Notes: generated by a model from the letters alone, not told the origin. Shown: positions 14,088 through 21,252, counted from the first letter of the stretch. The stretch is 29,723 bases of DNA from Oscillospiraceae bacterium (GCA_021771675.1 JAETOP010000049.1:1-29723); one strand, 5' to 3'. Numbers and translations: made by a program.

Positions 14088-15501
14088 TGATAATCTCCAT
14101 TCCCGGCCTCTTGGGGGCCGCAGTAATTTGTTCCTTGGGAATATCCAGGAAGAGCTTCAGAGGAGACCTGTCATAGGCGTCCCCGGCGGGCTTTACCCTG
14201 GGCTTGATGGGCCGGGACATGCAGAAGTAGCGCACTTCGTCGGCCACATGATCCTCTCCGTCGGTGTCCAGATCCTCGGGGCTTGTCCGGTCGTACTGGA
14301 GCAGGGGAATGGTACGGATGAAGGCCCGGCAGTTTTTGAAGACGTAGAGCATGGCGTAGCCCCTCTCATCCATGCTCAGCCGGTAGTGAACCTGCATCCA
14401 GCCGGGCAGCCGCTTGTGGTCGGCGGGTCGAAAATACACCTGATGCCTTGCGGCGGTCTGGGCGATGCTCTCCCCGGTTTCCCCGTCCCAGATGGCCGGG
14501 TCGGCGATGCCCTGAATCCGCTTCCCCCGGAGCCACCGGTGCTCCGACTCGATTCTATGGATTTTGGAAAATACCTGCTCCGGCGTCCACCGCACCCCCT
14601 GGTTGGGGGTGTCTGTGCAGCCGTAAAGCTCCAGAATTCGGTAGGCCACCCCGTCAAAGTCCACCGCCCACCAGCCGCAGGAGAAGGGCCGGTGATAGCC
14701 CCAGTCGAAGGAGCGGTAGATTTTCCAGTCCTCCGGAATTTCAAAGGGGGCAATGACGTGGGTATGCTGCCGATCCCGGTAGTGCTCCGGCCGGTCGAGA
14801 AACTCCTCGAAGAACTGCCCCTCATACACGTCCCAGCGGCCCTCCAGCCAGGCGGCCCGGAGCTTGGGGGGCAGCTTTTGAAGCTGGCGCAGATATTCCG
14901 GCTGCCTTTCCATCAGGGCCTGATTGTCGGTGCACAGGGCCTGGATGAAGGCGTAGTCCTCCGGGTACTCGTCCTCTGTGAACCGGCGGTCGATGAAGAG
15001 CCGCTTAAAATAGCCGTGGCTGGGACCGCCGGGGTTCAGGGTGTAGTAGGTGCGCTTGGGGAAACCATTGGTGCCCCGGACGCAGGCGTCGATCTGGGTC
15101 AGCCAGTTCTCCGGGAACTGCCCCGCCTCGTCGGCGAACCACACGTCGTACTCCGCCCCCTGGTATTGGCCCAGATCCGTATCGGCATCGCAGTAGCCGA
15201 AGGAAATGGTGCTGCCGTTGGGGAAGAAGAAAATTTTGTCCCCCTTGTTGTAGGAGGCCGCCCCGGAGAGCATTGATAGCAGAGGGGCGATGTGGTTGTT
15301 GTACAGCTCCCGGTAGGTTCGACGTGTAATCAGTATCTTGATGCCCGGGTAGCGCAGGCACAGCAGCACCGCCTTCCAGCGGACGAACCAGCTCTTCCCC
15401 CCGCCCCGGGCCCCGCCGTAGCCCACGTACCGGTGCCGCTCCCTCAGGGCCTGGCGCTGCTTGGGGTTGGGGCGGGGCATCACCAGTTTTTTACCCGGCA
15501 T
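14080..15501 (-). CDS. terL: Phage terminase large subunit (ATPase/nuclease)
   Basis: This 473-residue protein starts at ATG 15501 after GGAGGCGG. Walker A is GGARGGGKS (residues 29-37), Walker B is VWFADE (about 120-125), and a YTLNPGGPSHGY motif follows in the coupling region. The C-terminal RNase H-like nuclease is marked by FDWGYHRPFSCGWW, by GIADPAIWD, and by a late acidic DTDGEDHVADEVRYF. The enzyme cuts concatemeric phage DNA and pumps it through the portal. All key residues are present, so it looks intact. It overlaps the TerS-like gene by 11 bases and the portal gene by 8, so the three are probably co-translated. Confidence 0.93.
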   Translation of the reverse strand: MPGKKLVMPRPNPKQRQALRERHRYVGYGGARGGGKSWFVRWKAVLLCLRYPGIKILITRRTYRELYNNHIAPLLSMLSGAASYNKGDKIFFFPNGSTISFGYCDADTDLGQYQGAEYDVWFADEAGQFPENWLTQIDACVRGTNGFPKRTYYTLNPGGPSHGYFKRLFIDRRFTEDEYPEDYAFIQALCTDNQALMERQPEYLRQLQKLPPKLRAAWLEGRWDVYEGQFFEEFLDRPEHYRDRQHTHVIAPFEIPEDWKIYRSFDWGYHRPFSCGWWAVDFDGVAYRILELYGCTDTPNQGVRWTPEQVFSKIHRIESEHRWLRGKRIQGIADPAIWDGETGESIAQTAARHQVYFRPADHKRLPGWMQVHYRLSMDERGYAMLYVFKNCRAFIRTIPLLQYDRTSPEDLDTDGEDHVADEVRYFCMSRPIKPRVKPAGDAYDRSPLKLFLDIPKEQITAAPKRPGMEIINE

Positions 15502-15850
15502 AGCTTTCCGCCTCCCCCTCCAGAATCACGGTGACGGACTCCGCCTCCGGCTTCGCTTGCAGCTCCTGCTCCAGCTTTTGCAGCTTCATCTGCCGCTCTT
15601 TGGCGTCCAGGGAGCCGTCCCGGGAGAGAATGTCCTGCAAATCCTTCAGCACCCCGGTTAGCTGCTTCAGCCCTGCCCGATCCACCACGCCCCTGCGCCG
15701 GGCCTTCACCACCTCGATGATTTCCTCCCCGTTGGGGGTCTTCACCTTTTCCCGCACCGTCACGGTGCCCTTGTCCAGCTCCTCCACCGCCTGCTCCAGC
15801 CGGTCCAGCAGCTGCCCCGCCGCCGTGTGCAGCCGTTCTGTTTCATCCAT
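15491..15850 (-). CDS. Probable terminase small subunit-like protein
   Basis: The ATG at 15850 (MDETERLHTAAGQLLDRLEQ) follows GGGGGTG; a longer in-frame extension to 15892 lacks a good site. The 119 residues are helical: a first helix (about 3-35), a KTPNGEEIIEVVKARRRG segment, IDRAGLKQLTGVLKDLQDIL-type helix (DRAGLKQLTGVLKDLQDIL), and a charged helix KERQMKLQKLEQELQAK. Proteins of this plan sit right before large terminases in Clostridia prophages. No clear HTH is visible, so DNA recognition is not shown by the sequence. TerS is the best reading from context; a packaging accessory factor is the alternative. Confidence 0.55.
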   Translation of the reverse strand: MDETERLHTAAGQLLDRLEQAVEELDKGTVTVREKVKTPNGEEIIEVVKARRRGVVDRAGLKQLTGVLKDLQDILSRDGSLDAKERQMKLQKLEQELQAKPEAESVTVILEGEAESYAG

Positions 15851-15978
15851 TGTGTGTTCACCCCCGAATTGTGAGATATAAGATGTGGGCAAGATAATTA
15901 GGAATGAGGAATTAGGAGTTAGAAATTATTTATCAGGGCAAATTGGCGTTTGGCAATTTGCCGCACTGCCCTTTTACC

Positions 15979-16125
15979 GTAGGGGAGGCTATTAGCCTCC
16001 CGCTTTTGTATGGTTTTTGAGTGTTCCGGTGAATGGAGCCGGAAAATGGAAAATGATACGGATTTGCCTGACTTGGTGCCGCTTTTGGGGATTGCTCTGC
16101 GCGGGAGGCTAATAGCCTCCCCTAC
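15979..16125. repeat. Element bracketed by exactly inverted palindromes
   Basis: The 25-base hairpin at 15979-16003 (GTAGGGGAGGC...) and the one at 16101-16125 are exact reverse complements of each other. They enclose about 97 bases containing GTGTTCCGGTGAATGGAGCC, a diverged part of the element core seen at 21730. The gap 15851-15978 holds AT-rich ATTAGGAATGAGGAATTAGG-like sequence also seen near 20165 and 20240. No gene is visible from 15851 to 16286. Confidence 0.78.
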
Positions 16126-16205
16126 AGTAGAATCCTTAAGTTGATGACATTGGTGTAAGGGGGGCCTCCCTCAGAAGCCATTCCCTTCCACCACGCAACA
16201 TTCTG

Positions 16206-16286
16206 CCCCGAAAGCGTTACCGGGCTTATATTGGGGTAGCGATTACACACCATCCCGGTGCGAAACCGTCAGCGGCGACTCGCCGC
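16206..16286 (-). repeat. 3'-end element copy abutting the zinc-finger gene stop
   Basis: The stretch GCGTTACCGGGC...CCATCCCGGTGCGAAACC-GTC-AGCGGCGACTCGCCGC ends at the base before the stop codon at 16287. On the coding strand it therefore starts as a GCGGCGA-G-TCGCCGC hairpin directly after the stop. The same arrangement is found at 10938-10951 and, shortened, at 6037-6060; a plus-strand copy lies after rpsR at 21587. Confidence 0.75.
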
Positions 16287-16472
16287 TTAATTGTCTTCAA
16301 TTTCCACCATCCGCTCTGCTACGCATTCCTCGCACAGGGCGCTTCCGTCCTCCAGGGGGAAATACCGCTCCCCGGCGATGTGCCTGCCGCAATCGGCGCA
16401 CACCGGCCGCCTCAGCAGCCACCGATCCGCCCGGGCGGCCAGCCGCTCCGCCTCCAGCCAGGGCTCATTCAT
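16287..16472 (-). CDS. Small zinc-ribbon protein, first gene of the leftward prophage run
   Basis: The 61-residue frame starts at ATG 16472 after AAGGAGG; a GTG three bases earlier is possible. It has two CxxC pairs, CADCGRHI and CEECVAERM, flanking AGERYFPLEDGSAL, a probable zinc ribbon, and an N-terminal helix LEAERLAARADRWLLRRP. Similar tiny Cys4 proteins accompany phage and mobile-element modules in Clostridia; function is unknown. It is the first gene behind the strong leftward promoter at 16668-16696, which makes an early regulatory role possible, by inference only. Confidence 0.62.
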   Translation of the reverse strand: MNEPWLEAERLAARADRWLLRRPVCADCGRHIAGERYFPLEDGSALCEECVAERMVEIEDN

Positions 16473-16639
16473 CACTCCGTGCCTCCTTCTGTCCGTTTTT
16501 TTGGACACCAAATGTGGTATCCTTTCCGTGAAAAAATTGAAATTGCAGTTGAAATTTCATTACTCCCGTGGTAAGATAGTACCAAGGCGGATTACTTCTG
16601 TTGCACCCGGAGTTTATCCGTTCTTGCTACTTCATTTCT

Positions 16640-16659
16640 ACAGTTCACTTTCGTTCACT
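16640..16659. promoter_or_regulatory. Two direct GTTCACT operator-like sites, 10 bp apart
   Basis: GTTCACT occurs at 16643-16649 and again at 16653-16659, exactly one helical turn apart, immediately downstream of the -10 of the leftward promoter. An exact inverse of the longer form ACAGTTCACT (16640-16649) appears as AGTGAACTGT at 16735-16744. Three matched sites around the divergent promoters are what a prophage repressor would bind; binding itself is inferred. Confidence 0.65.
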
Positions 16660-16667
16660 GCGAGTTT

Positions 16668-16696
16668 ATTATAGTGCATTTATATCTCCCTGTCAA
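16668..16696 (-). promoter_or_regulatory. Perfect consensus sigma-A promoter driving the prophage genes leftward
   Basis: On the minus strand TTGACA (16696-16691) and TATAAT (16673-16668) are separated by 17 bases, a full consensus match. Transcription would begin near 16661, inside or beside the GTTCACT sites, and run through the zinc-ribbon gene toward the terminase and capsid genes. It is the likely lytic promoter, held off by the repressor encoded to the right. Confidence 0.82.
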
Positions 16697-16722
16697 CTGG
16701 TATTTGCACATATTTTTTAACT

Positions 16723-16751
16723 TTGAACATTTTTAGTGAACTGTCATAAAA
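16723..16751 (+). promoter_or_regulatory. Candidate rightward promoter of the repressor with internal operator
   Basis: TTGAAC (16723-16728) and a weak CATAAA-like -10 (about 16745-16750) are 16 bases apart, and the AGTGAACTGT site (16735-16744) falls between them. This would allow self-repression. The match is weak, so the promoter call is tentative; the inverted site itself is clear. Confidence 0.35.
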
Positions 16752-16831
16752 CCACCACCGGAAAACCTGGGTAAACGGAGCCGAACCTCAGCAGTTTACA
16801 CAAGGGATTTCCCCAAGGGAGTTGTAAAAAA

Positions 16832-17482
16832 ATGTTTTATGATCGTTTCTGTGCCCTCTGCGCCCGGCGGGGAGAGTCCCCCTCCCGGGCCGCTCTGAAC
16901 GCCGGCATCAGCAAGGCCGTAGTCTCCAAGTGGAAGCAGAACCCCGCCGCCTTTCCCTCCGGCCCGGTGGTGGAGAAGCTGACGAATTACTTCGGCATCT
17001 CCGTCACGGAGCTGCTGCAGGACGAAGCGCCCCAGCCTTTTGCCCCGCCCAACCCCGACAGTCCCGCCGCCCAGGGCAGAACCCTGGCCCAGGTGGAGGC
17101 CGAAGCCGGCGAGGAGGAGCCCGACGTCAGCGGCGACAGCTTTTATGCCCGGTTCGCCCGGCTCAGCCGCAGCTATGGCATCAGCCCCTCCCGGGCCGCT
17201 CTGGACGCCGGCATCAGCAAATCCGCCGTGTCCAAGTGGAAGCGGGAGCCGGATTCCGTCCCCACGGGTACGGTGCTGGCCAAGCTGGGCGCCTATTTCG
17301 GCGTTCCCGCCTCGGCGCTGCTGGGGGAGGAGCAGCCGGAGCCGGCAGCGGTGAGCGACGAGGCAATTAAATTTGCCCTCTTCGGCGGCAGCGAGGACAT
17401 CACCCAGGAAATGTACGACGAAGTGCGCTCTTTTGCGGCATATATTAAGGACAGGGAGGCAAAAAAGCGCGGAGAGGAGTGA
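16832..17482 (+). CDS. Prophage repressor with two tandem Cro/CI-type HTH domains
   Basis: This 216-residue protein starts at ATG 16832, with GGGAG upstream. Residues 1-63 (FCALCARRGESPSRAALNAGISKAVVSKWK...YFGISVTELL) and residues 103-165 (ARLSRSYGISPSRAALDAGISKSAVSKWK...YFGVPASALL) are two copies of one XRE-type helix-turn-helix domain, joined by a Pro/Glu-rich linker. The C-terminal tail (about 175-216) is helical and may mediate multimerisation. The DNA of the two copies is also very similar, which suggests a fairly recent internal duplication. Downstream lies an ImmA-type peptidase overlapping only at the ribosome site, the classic ImmR/ImmA arrangement, so this is the probable lysogeny repressor. 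Most repressors of this class carry one HTH per chain. Confidence 0.8.
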   Translation: MFYDRFCALCARRGESPSRAALNAGISKAVVSKWKQNPAAFPSGPVVEKLTNYFGISVTELLQDEAPQPFAPPNPDSPAAQGRTLAQVEAEAGEEEPDVSGDSFYARFARLSRSYGISPSRAALDAGISKSAVSKWKREPDSVPTGTVLAKLGAYFGVPASALLGEEQPEPAAVSDEAIKFALFGGSEDITQEMYDEVRSFAAYIKDREAKKRGEE

Positions 17483-17484
17483 AT

Positions 17485-17916
17485 ATGATCCTTTTACCGG
17501 AGCTTTATGCCCAGGCCTCCCGGCAGAACATCCCCATTGTGCGCTACCCCATGGCCAAGTGCGGCTCCATGTCCCTGATGACCCTGGAGGGGAAATGCTT
17601 CATCGGCATGGACGATCGGGTGGCCGACGGGGGCACCCAGGAGCGAGTCCACCTGTCCCACGAGCTGGGGCACTGCCTTACGGGGAGCTTCTATAATATT
17701 TACGCCCCGGCGGATTTGCGGGGCCGCCACGAGAACCGGGCGGACAAGTGGGCCATCCGGCGCTTAATCCCGGTGTCGGCCCTGGACGACGCCATCGCCG
17801 CCGGGCACACAGAGCTGTGGGATTTGGCCGACATCTTCGGCGTCACGGAGGACTTCCTCAAGAAGGCCATCTGCCTCTACGTCCACGGCAATACCGCCAC
17901 CGAACTCTACTTTTAA
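17485..17916 (+). CDS. ImmA/IrrE-type metallopeptidase
   Basis: The ATG at 17485 lies 2 bases after the repressor stop and 5 bases after AGGAG; an overlapping GTG at 17479 is too close to that site. The 143 residues contain HLSHELGHCLTG, a zinc HExxH motif at residues 59-63, and ENRADKWAIRRLIP, where Glu83 is the expected third ligand. A C-terminal helix domain (LWDLADIFGVTEDFLKKAICLY) follows, as in ImmA relatives. In ICEBs1 and many Firmicutes prophages such peptidases cleave the cognate repressor to induce the element. The gene is intact and directly linked to the HTH repressor, so cleavage of that repressor is the likely role. Confidence 0.85.
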   Translation: MILLPELYAQASRQNIPIVRYPMAKCGSMSLMTLEGKCFIGMDDRVADGGTQERVHLSHELGHCLTGSFYNIYAPADLRGRHENRADKWAIRRLIPVSALDDAIAAGHTELWDLADIFGVTEDFLKKAICLYVHGNTATELYF

Positions 17917-17942
17917 GACGGAACATTGGGCCGTCAGGAATT

Positions 17943-18012
17943 AGGACAACACCGCATAATGGGGCAAAAGATCCGCCGAAAGCCGAAGCTCCCATTGTGC
18001 GGTGTTGCCTTA
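17943..18012. repeat. Palindromic GGCAACACCGCA repeat after the peptidase gene
   Basis: GGACAACACCGCATAATGGGG on the left pairs with CTCCCATTGTGCGGTGTTGCC on the right, with about 18 of 21 bases matching. The interior GATCCGCCGAAAGCC is found again, inverted, at 29640-29665. It lies 26 bases after the peptidase stop and may mark the right side of the prophage; it could also serve as a transcription stop. No attachment core can be identified without the left end. Confidence 0.72.
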
Positions 18013-18079
18013 AATTCCGGCGTGTCCGTGGTTTGCGTTGATGGATAGCCCATCCCTGCCGGGGCGCTTCAAAAAGGGG

Positions 18080-18108
18080 TTGTCAATTGGGGAAAAGTGC
18101 GGTAAAAT
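18080..18108 (+). promoter_or_regulatory. Probable promoter of prmA
   Basis: TTGTCA (18080-18085), 17 bases, then TAAAAT (18103-18108). It lies 32 bases before the prmA start. Confidence 0.65.
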
Positions 18109-18140
18109 AGGTGGGAAACCGAAATCGGAGGATTGCTGCC

Positions 18141-19082
18141 ATGGCATGGCTGGAAATTACCATTGATACCGCCGCCCGTCAGGTGGAGGCGGTGGCCCAG
18201 GAGCTGACCGCCCGGGGCTTCTCGGATTTGGTCATTGAGGATCAGCAGGAATTCCAGGCTTTTCTGGAGGAGAACCGGGCCTACTGGGACTATATCGACG
18301 AAAAATTGGAGCAGCAGCTGCAAGGCCTCTCCCAAATTAAGCTCTACCTGGAGGATACCGAGGGGGATTCTCTGGCACGCCTGCGCCGCTTTGCCCAGGA
18401 GGCTGGGCTGCCCATGGCAGTTTCCCCCCTGGCCGAAACCAACTGGGAGGAGAGCTGGAAGGACAGCTACCCGCCCCAGGAGGTGGGGAAGGACTTGGTG
18501 GTGCTTCCCTTCTGGCTGGCGGAAAATTATGAAGGGAGCCGGAAGCAAATCATTCTTGACCCGGGCCTGACCTTCGGTACCGGCGCCCATCCTTCCACCC
18601 AGATGGTGATGGAGGCCATGGAGCAGGCAGTTGCCCCCGGTGCCCGGTGCCTGGATCTGGGCAGCGGCAGCGGGATTCTGTCCATTACCGCCCTGGCGCT
18701 GGGAGCGGAAAAAGCGGTGGGAGTGGACATCGACCCCAAGGCGGAGGACATTGCCCGGGAGAACGCAGCCTACAATGGCTTCGACTCCCCCCGGTTTACG
18801 GCCCTCACCGGCAACGTCACCCAGGATCGCAGCCTGATGGAGACCCTGACGGGGGAAAAATGGGATGTGGTGCTGGTGAACATTGTGGCGGACGTGATTA
18901 TCGGTCTGGCCCCGGTGCTGCCCCGGCTTCTGGGGGAAAGAACCCATCTGATCTGCTCCGGCATTCTAAACACCCGGCTGGGGGATGTCACCGCTGCCCT
19001 GGCTTCCCAGGGGATTGCCGTCACCGATCTGCGGGAGCGGGAGGAATGGCGTTGCGTTTCCTGCCGGAAGGAATTAAAATAA
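18141..19082 (+). CDS. prmA: Ribosomal protein L11 methyltransferase
   Basis: This 313-residue protein starts at ATG 18141 (MAWLEITID) after GGAGG; a longer frame has no good ribosome site. The N-terminal substrate-recognition domain (about 1-90) includes ALTARGFSDLVIED-like sequence and Glu-rich helices. The methyltransferase domain follows: WEESWKDSYPP, then ILDPGLTFGTGAHPSTQMVMEAM, then the SAM-binding LDLGSGSGILSITALALGA, then VGVDIDPKA, and VLVNIVADVI at the catalytic NxxA position. These are standard PrmA landmarks and the length is normal. The enzyme trimethylates L11 in the cytoplasm. It is followed 12 bases later by the DUF4015-type gene, probably in one message. Confidence 0.95.
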   Translation: MAWLEITIDTAARQVEAVAQELTARGFSDLVIEDQQEFQAFLEENRAYWDYIDEKLEQQLQGLSQIKLYLEDTEGDSLARLRRFAQEAGLPMAVSPLAETNWEESWKDSYPPQEVGKDLVVLPFWLAENYEGSRKQIILDPGLTFGTGAHPSTQMVMEAMEQAVAPGARCLDLGSGSGILSITALALGAEKAVGVDIDPKAEDIARENAAYNGFDSPRFTALTGNVTQDRSLMETLTGEKWDVVLVNIVADVIIGLAPVLPRLLGERTHLICSGILNTRLGDVTAALASQGIAVTDLREREEWRCVSCRKELK

Positions 19083-19094
19083 TAGGAGAAACTT

Positions 19095-20156
19095 ATGCGA
19101 ATGACTTATAAGACCCGCCGCAGCCTGCAGCGGGTGATGATGGTGCTGCTGTCGGTGGCGCTGGTGGCGATTTTGTTCGGCTTCTGCTGGAACGTCTGGG
19201 TGGAGCGCTATGTGGTCTACACCCGGGAGGGGGCGACGCTGGATTTCAGCCGCTCCCCTCTGGATACGGTGGGGGTGGTGGCCACCCCACCCAAGGCGGA
19301 TGAAAATGTGTCCATCTTTTTCAACGAGGGCTCCGACGCCGTGGAGCTGACCACGGAGCTCACCGCTCTGAACGGCTATTACATTGACTATGACGCCCTG
19401 AAGGGAAGCATGGATGATATAAAAACGGATCTGAACCGCCTGAAGGCAGGCACTCCCATTATGATCGAGCTGAAGGGGGGCTACGGCTCCTTCTACTATA
19501 CCTCCAAGCTCACCGGTGCGGTGAGCTCTGCCAGCGTGAATGTGGCGGCGGTGGACGAGCTGATCCAGTACATCCGCTCCAAGGGCTTCTACATGATCGC
19601 CAAGGTCTCCGCCTTCCGGGACTATGAATTCGGCAACCGGAACGTGAGCAGCGGCCTTTATATGAAGAGCCGGGCGGGACTGTGGATGGACAGCGGCGGA
19701 TGCTTCTGGATGGACCCCACCAGCGCCAACACCCTGGGCTGGGTCACCTCCATTGTCAACGAGGTGAAGGATATGGGCTTCAACGAGATCGTGCTGGACA
19801 ATTTCCGGTTCCCGGCGGAAACGGACAAGTATATTTTCAGCGGCAACATGGACGAGGCCATCTCCGCCGCCGCTCAAAGCATCGTGGCAAACTGCTCCTC
19901 GGATACCTATGTGGTCTCCTTCTGCGGCGCCACACCCGCCTTCCCCCTGCCGGAGGGCCGGACCAGGCTGTACCTGTCCGATGTGGGCGCCCAGGATGTG
20001 GCCGCACGGGCCTCCCAGGCCACCTTTGAGAATGTGGAGGCCAGACTGGTCTTCCTCTGCGATACCAACGACACCCGCTTCGATGCCTACGGCGTCCTCC
20101 GCCCCCTGGCGGTGTCCGAGGGCCTGGAAGCCCAGAAGGCGGACATGGAGAACTGA
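19095..20156 (+). CDS. Membrane-anchored putative glycoside hydrolase, DUF4015 type
   Basis: This 353-residue protein starts at ATG 19095 after AGGAG. Residues 13-35 (VMMVLLSVALVAILFGFCW) form a single membrane segment with basic residues before it, so the body is probably outside the cell. The body resembles the TIM-barrel DUF4015 family: NGYYIDYDALKGSMDD, GTPIMIELKGGYGSFYYTS, YIRSKGFYMIAKVSAFRDYEF, WMDPTSANTLGWVTSIVNEVKDMGFNEIVLDNFRFP and a final VVSFCGATPAF. The family's LDNFRFP segment is present; substrate is unknown, possibly a cell-wall or envelope glycan. Length is normal for the family. Linked to prmA by position only. Confidence 0.78.
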   Translation: MRMTYKTRRSLQRVMMVLLSVALVAILFGFCWNVWVERYVVYTREGATLDFSRSPLDTVGVVATPPKADENVSIFFNEGSDAVELTTELTALNGYYIDYDALKGSMDDIKTDLNRLKAGTPIMIELKGGYGSFYYTSKLTGAVSSASVNVAAVDELIQYIRSKGFYMIAKVSAFRDYEFGNRNVSSGLYMKSRAGLWMDSGGCFWMDPTSANTLGWVTSIVNEVKDMGFNEIVLDNFRFPAETDKYIFSGNMDEAISAAAQSIVANCSSDTYVVSFCGATPAFPLPEGRTRLYLSDVGAQDVAARASQATFENVEARLVFLCDTNDTRFDAYGVLRPLAVSEGLEAQKADMEN

Positions 20157-20287
20157 TGGGAAAATTAGGGATTAGGAATGATACTGGACTGGGGGAGATG
20201 TGTATGTTGGTTTTGCTCAGCGAAACTGACTTGCATAATTCCTCACTCCTGATTCCTCATTTTCTTACTGCTCTTCCAAAATAATTC

Positions 20288-20316
20288 TTGACAAATGGGC
20301 CCGGTTCCTGTAATAT
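20288..20316 (+). promoter_or_regulatory. Promoter of rpsF-ssb-rpsR
   Basis: TTGACA (20288-20293), 17 bases, TAATAT (20311-20316), close to the sigma-A consensus. The upstream gap 20157-20287 contains AT-rich ATTCCTCA/GATTAGGAATG sequence belonging to the dispersed repeats and no gene. Confidence 0.82.
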
Positions 20317-20329
20317 AGTAGGGTCTGCA

Positions 20330-20394
20330 AAAGCGGACAATCCTTGCTCACGGTTCGGCCGTGGGCCAAAAGTCCAAAAGGAGGTGCAATCAAC
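20330..20394 (+). promoter_or_regulatory. Structured rpsF leader, candidate S6:S18 autoregulatory RNA
   Basis: Between promoter and rpsF lies a stable hairpin, GCTCACGG-TTCGG-CCGTGGGC (20346-20366), enclosed by a short GGAC/GTCC outer helix, followed by AGGAGG. Many rpsF leaders in bacteria contain an S6:S18-binding fold with a CCG-containing bulge. The placement fits and a CCG is present, but I cannot confirm the consensus by eye. Confidence 0.35.
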
Positions 20395-20691
20395 ATGGCT
20401 AAGATCACCGGTAAGTATGAGGTGCTCTACATCATCGACCCTGCCCAGGGCGAGGAGGGCATCGCAGCACTTGTGGAAAAGTTCAAGGCAATGGTGGAGG
20501 CGGAGGGTACTCTGTCCAGCATCGATGAGTGGGGCAAGCGTCGTCTTGCGTACCCCATCAACGATCTGGTGGAGGGCTACTACGTTCTGATGAACATGGA
20601 ATGCAAGCCCGAATTCCCCGCAGAGCTGGAGCGTGTGATGAAGATCACCGACGGCATCCTGCGCTGCCTGACCACCGCTGTGGAGGAGTAA
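20395..20691 (+). CDS. rpsF: 30S ribosomal protein S6
   Basis: The ATG at 20395 (MAKITGKYEVLYIID) follows AGGAGG; the product is 98 residues, normal for S6. Typical features are the YEVLYIIDP first strand, EWGKRRLAYPINDLVEGYYVLMNM in the centre, and ELERVMKITDGILRCLTTAVEE at the end. It binds S18 in the small-subunit platform. It heads the conserved rpsF-ssb-rpsR operon and overlaps nothing. Confidence 0.97.
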   Translation: MAKITGKYEVLYIIDPAQGEEGIAALVEKFKAMVEAEGTLSSIDEWGKRRLAYPINDLVEGYYVLMNMECKPEFPAELERVMKITDGILRCLTTAVEE

Positions 20692-20697
20692 TTCAAC

Positions 20698-21207
20698 ATG
20701 CTCAACCACATTGTTATCATGGGTCGCCTGACCCGTGATCCCGAGCTGCGCCGTACCGGAACGGGCATCGCCGTCACCAGCTTTACCGTGGCTGTTGACC
20801 GGGATTTTGCCCCCAAGGATGGCGGGGAGCGGGAAACCGACTTCATCGACTGCGTCGCCTGGCGTTCTACGGGAGAGTTCGTCTCCAAGTATTTCACCAA
20901 GGGAAGCATGGCGGTGGTGTCCGGCCGGCTGCAAATCCGCAGCTGGACCGATAAGGACGGCAACAAGCGTCGCTCTGCTGAAATCGTGGCGGACAATGTC
21001 TACTTCGGTGAAAGCAAGCGTTCGGAACAGCGTTCCGGCGGCTATGATGCCCCGGTGCCCAGCTACGGCGGCAGCGCTCCGGCCCCCTCCTACGGCGGCT
21101 ACAATGTGCCTGCGGCTCCCAGCTACGGCGGCTATTCCGCTCCCAGCGCCGCTCCGGCTTCGGATTTTGCGATGCTGGAGGACGATGACGCCCAGCTGCC
21201 CTTCTAA
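20698..21207 (+). CDS. ssb: Single-stranded DNA-binding protein
   Basis: This 169-residue protein starts at ATG 20698, 6 bases after rpsF, using GGAGGAG at the rpsF end. The OB-fold domain (1-105) is standard: LNHIVIMGRLTRDPELRRT, FTVAVDRDF, DFIDCVAWRSTGEFVSKYFTKGSMAVVSGRLQIRSWTDKDGNKR in pieces, and AEIVADNVYF. A linker with repeated SYGG units (about 118-150) follows. The C-terminal tip is DDDAQLPF rather than the usual DDDIPF, with acidic run and terminal Pro-Phe kept. That tip recruits replication and repair partners. Confidence 0.95.
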   Translation: MLNHIVIMGRLTRDPELRRTGTGIAVTSFTVAVDRDFAPKDGGERETDFIDCVAWRSTGEFVSKYFTKGSMAVVSGRLQIRSWTDKDGNKRRSAEIVADNVYFGESKRSEQRSGGYDAPVPSYGGSAPAPSYGGYNVPAAPSYGGYSAPSAAPASDFAMLEDDDAQLPF

Positions 21208-21252
21208 GAAAAGAACTTTTTCATCAAGAAACTTACGAAGGAGGTATATCCC

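Noticed and set aside
14128..15276. 382-residue plus-strand frame
   Set aside because: It is antisense to the large terminase, which carries all catalytic motifs.
1..17916. Tailocin or contractile-tail element
   Set aside because: Terminase, portal, scaffold, protease and capsid genes are all present, and no sheath or tube gene is seen.
17917..18140. Attachment site in a tRNA gene at the prophage right end
   Set aside because: No tRNA-like fold is seen here and the left end is outside the window, so no att core can be supported.
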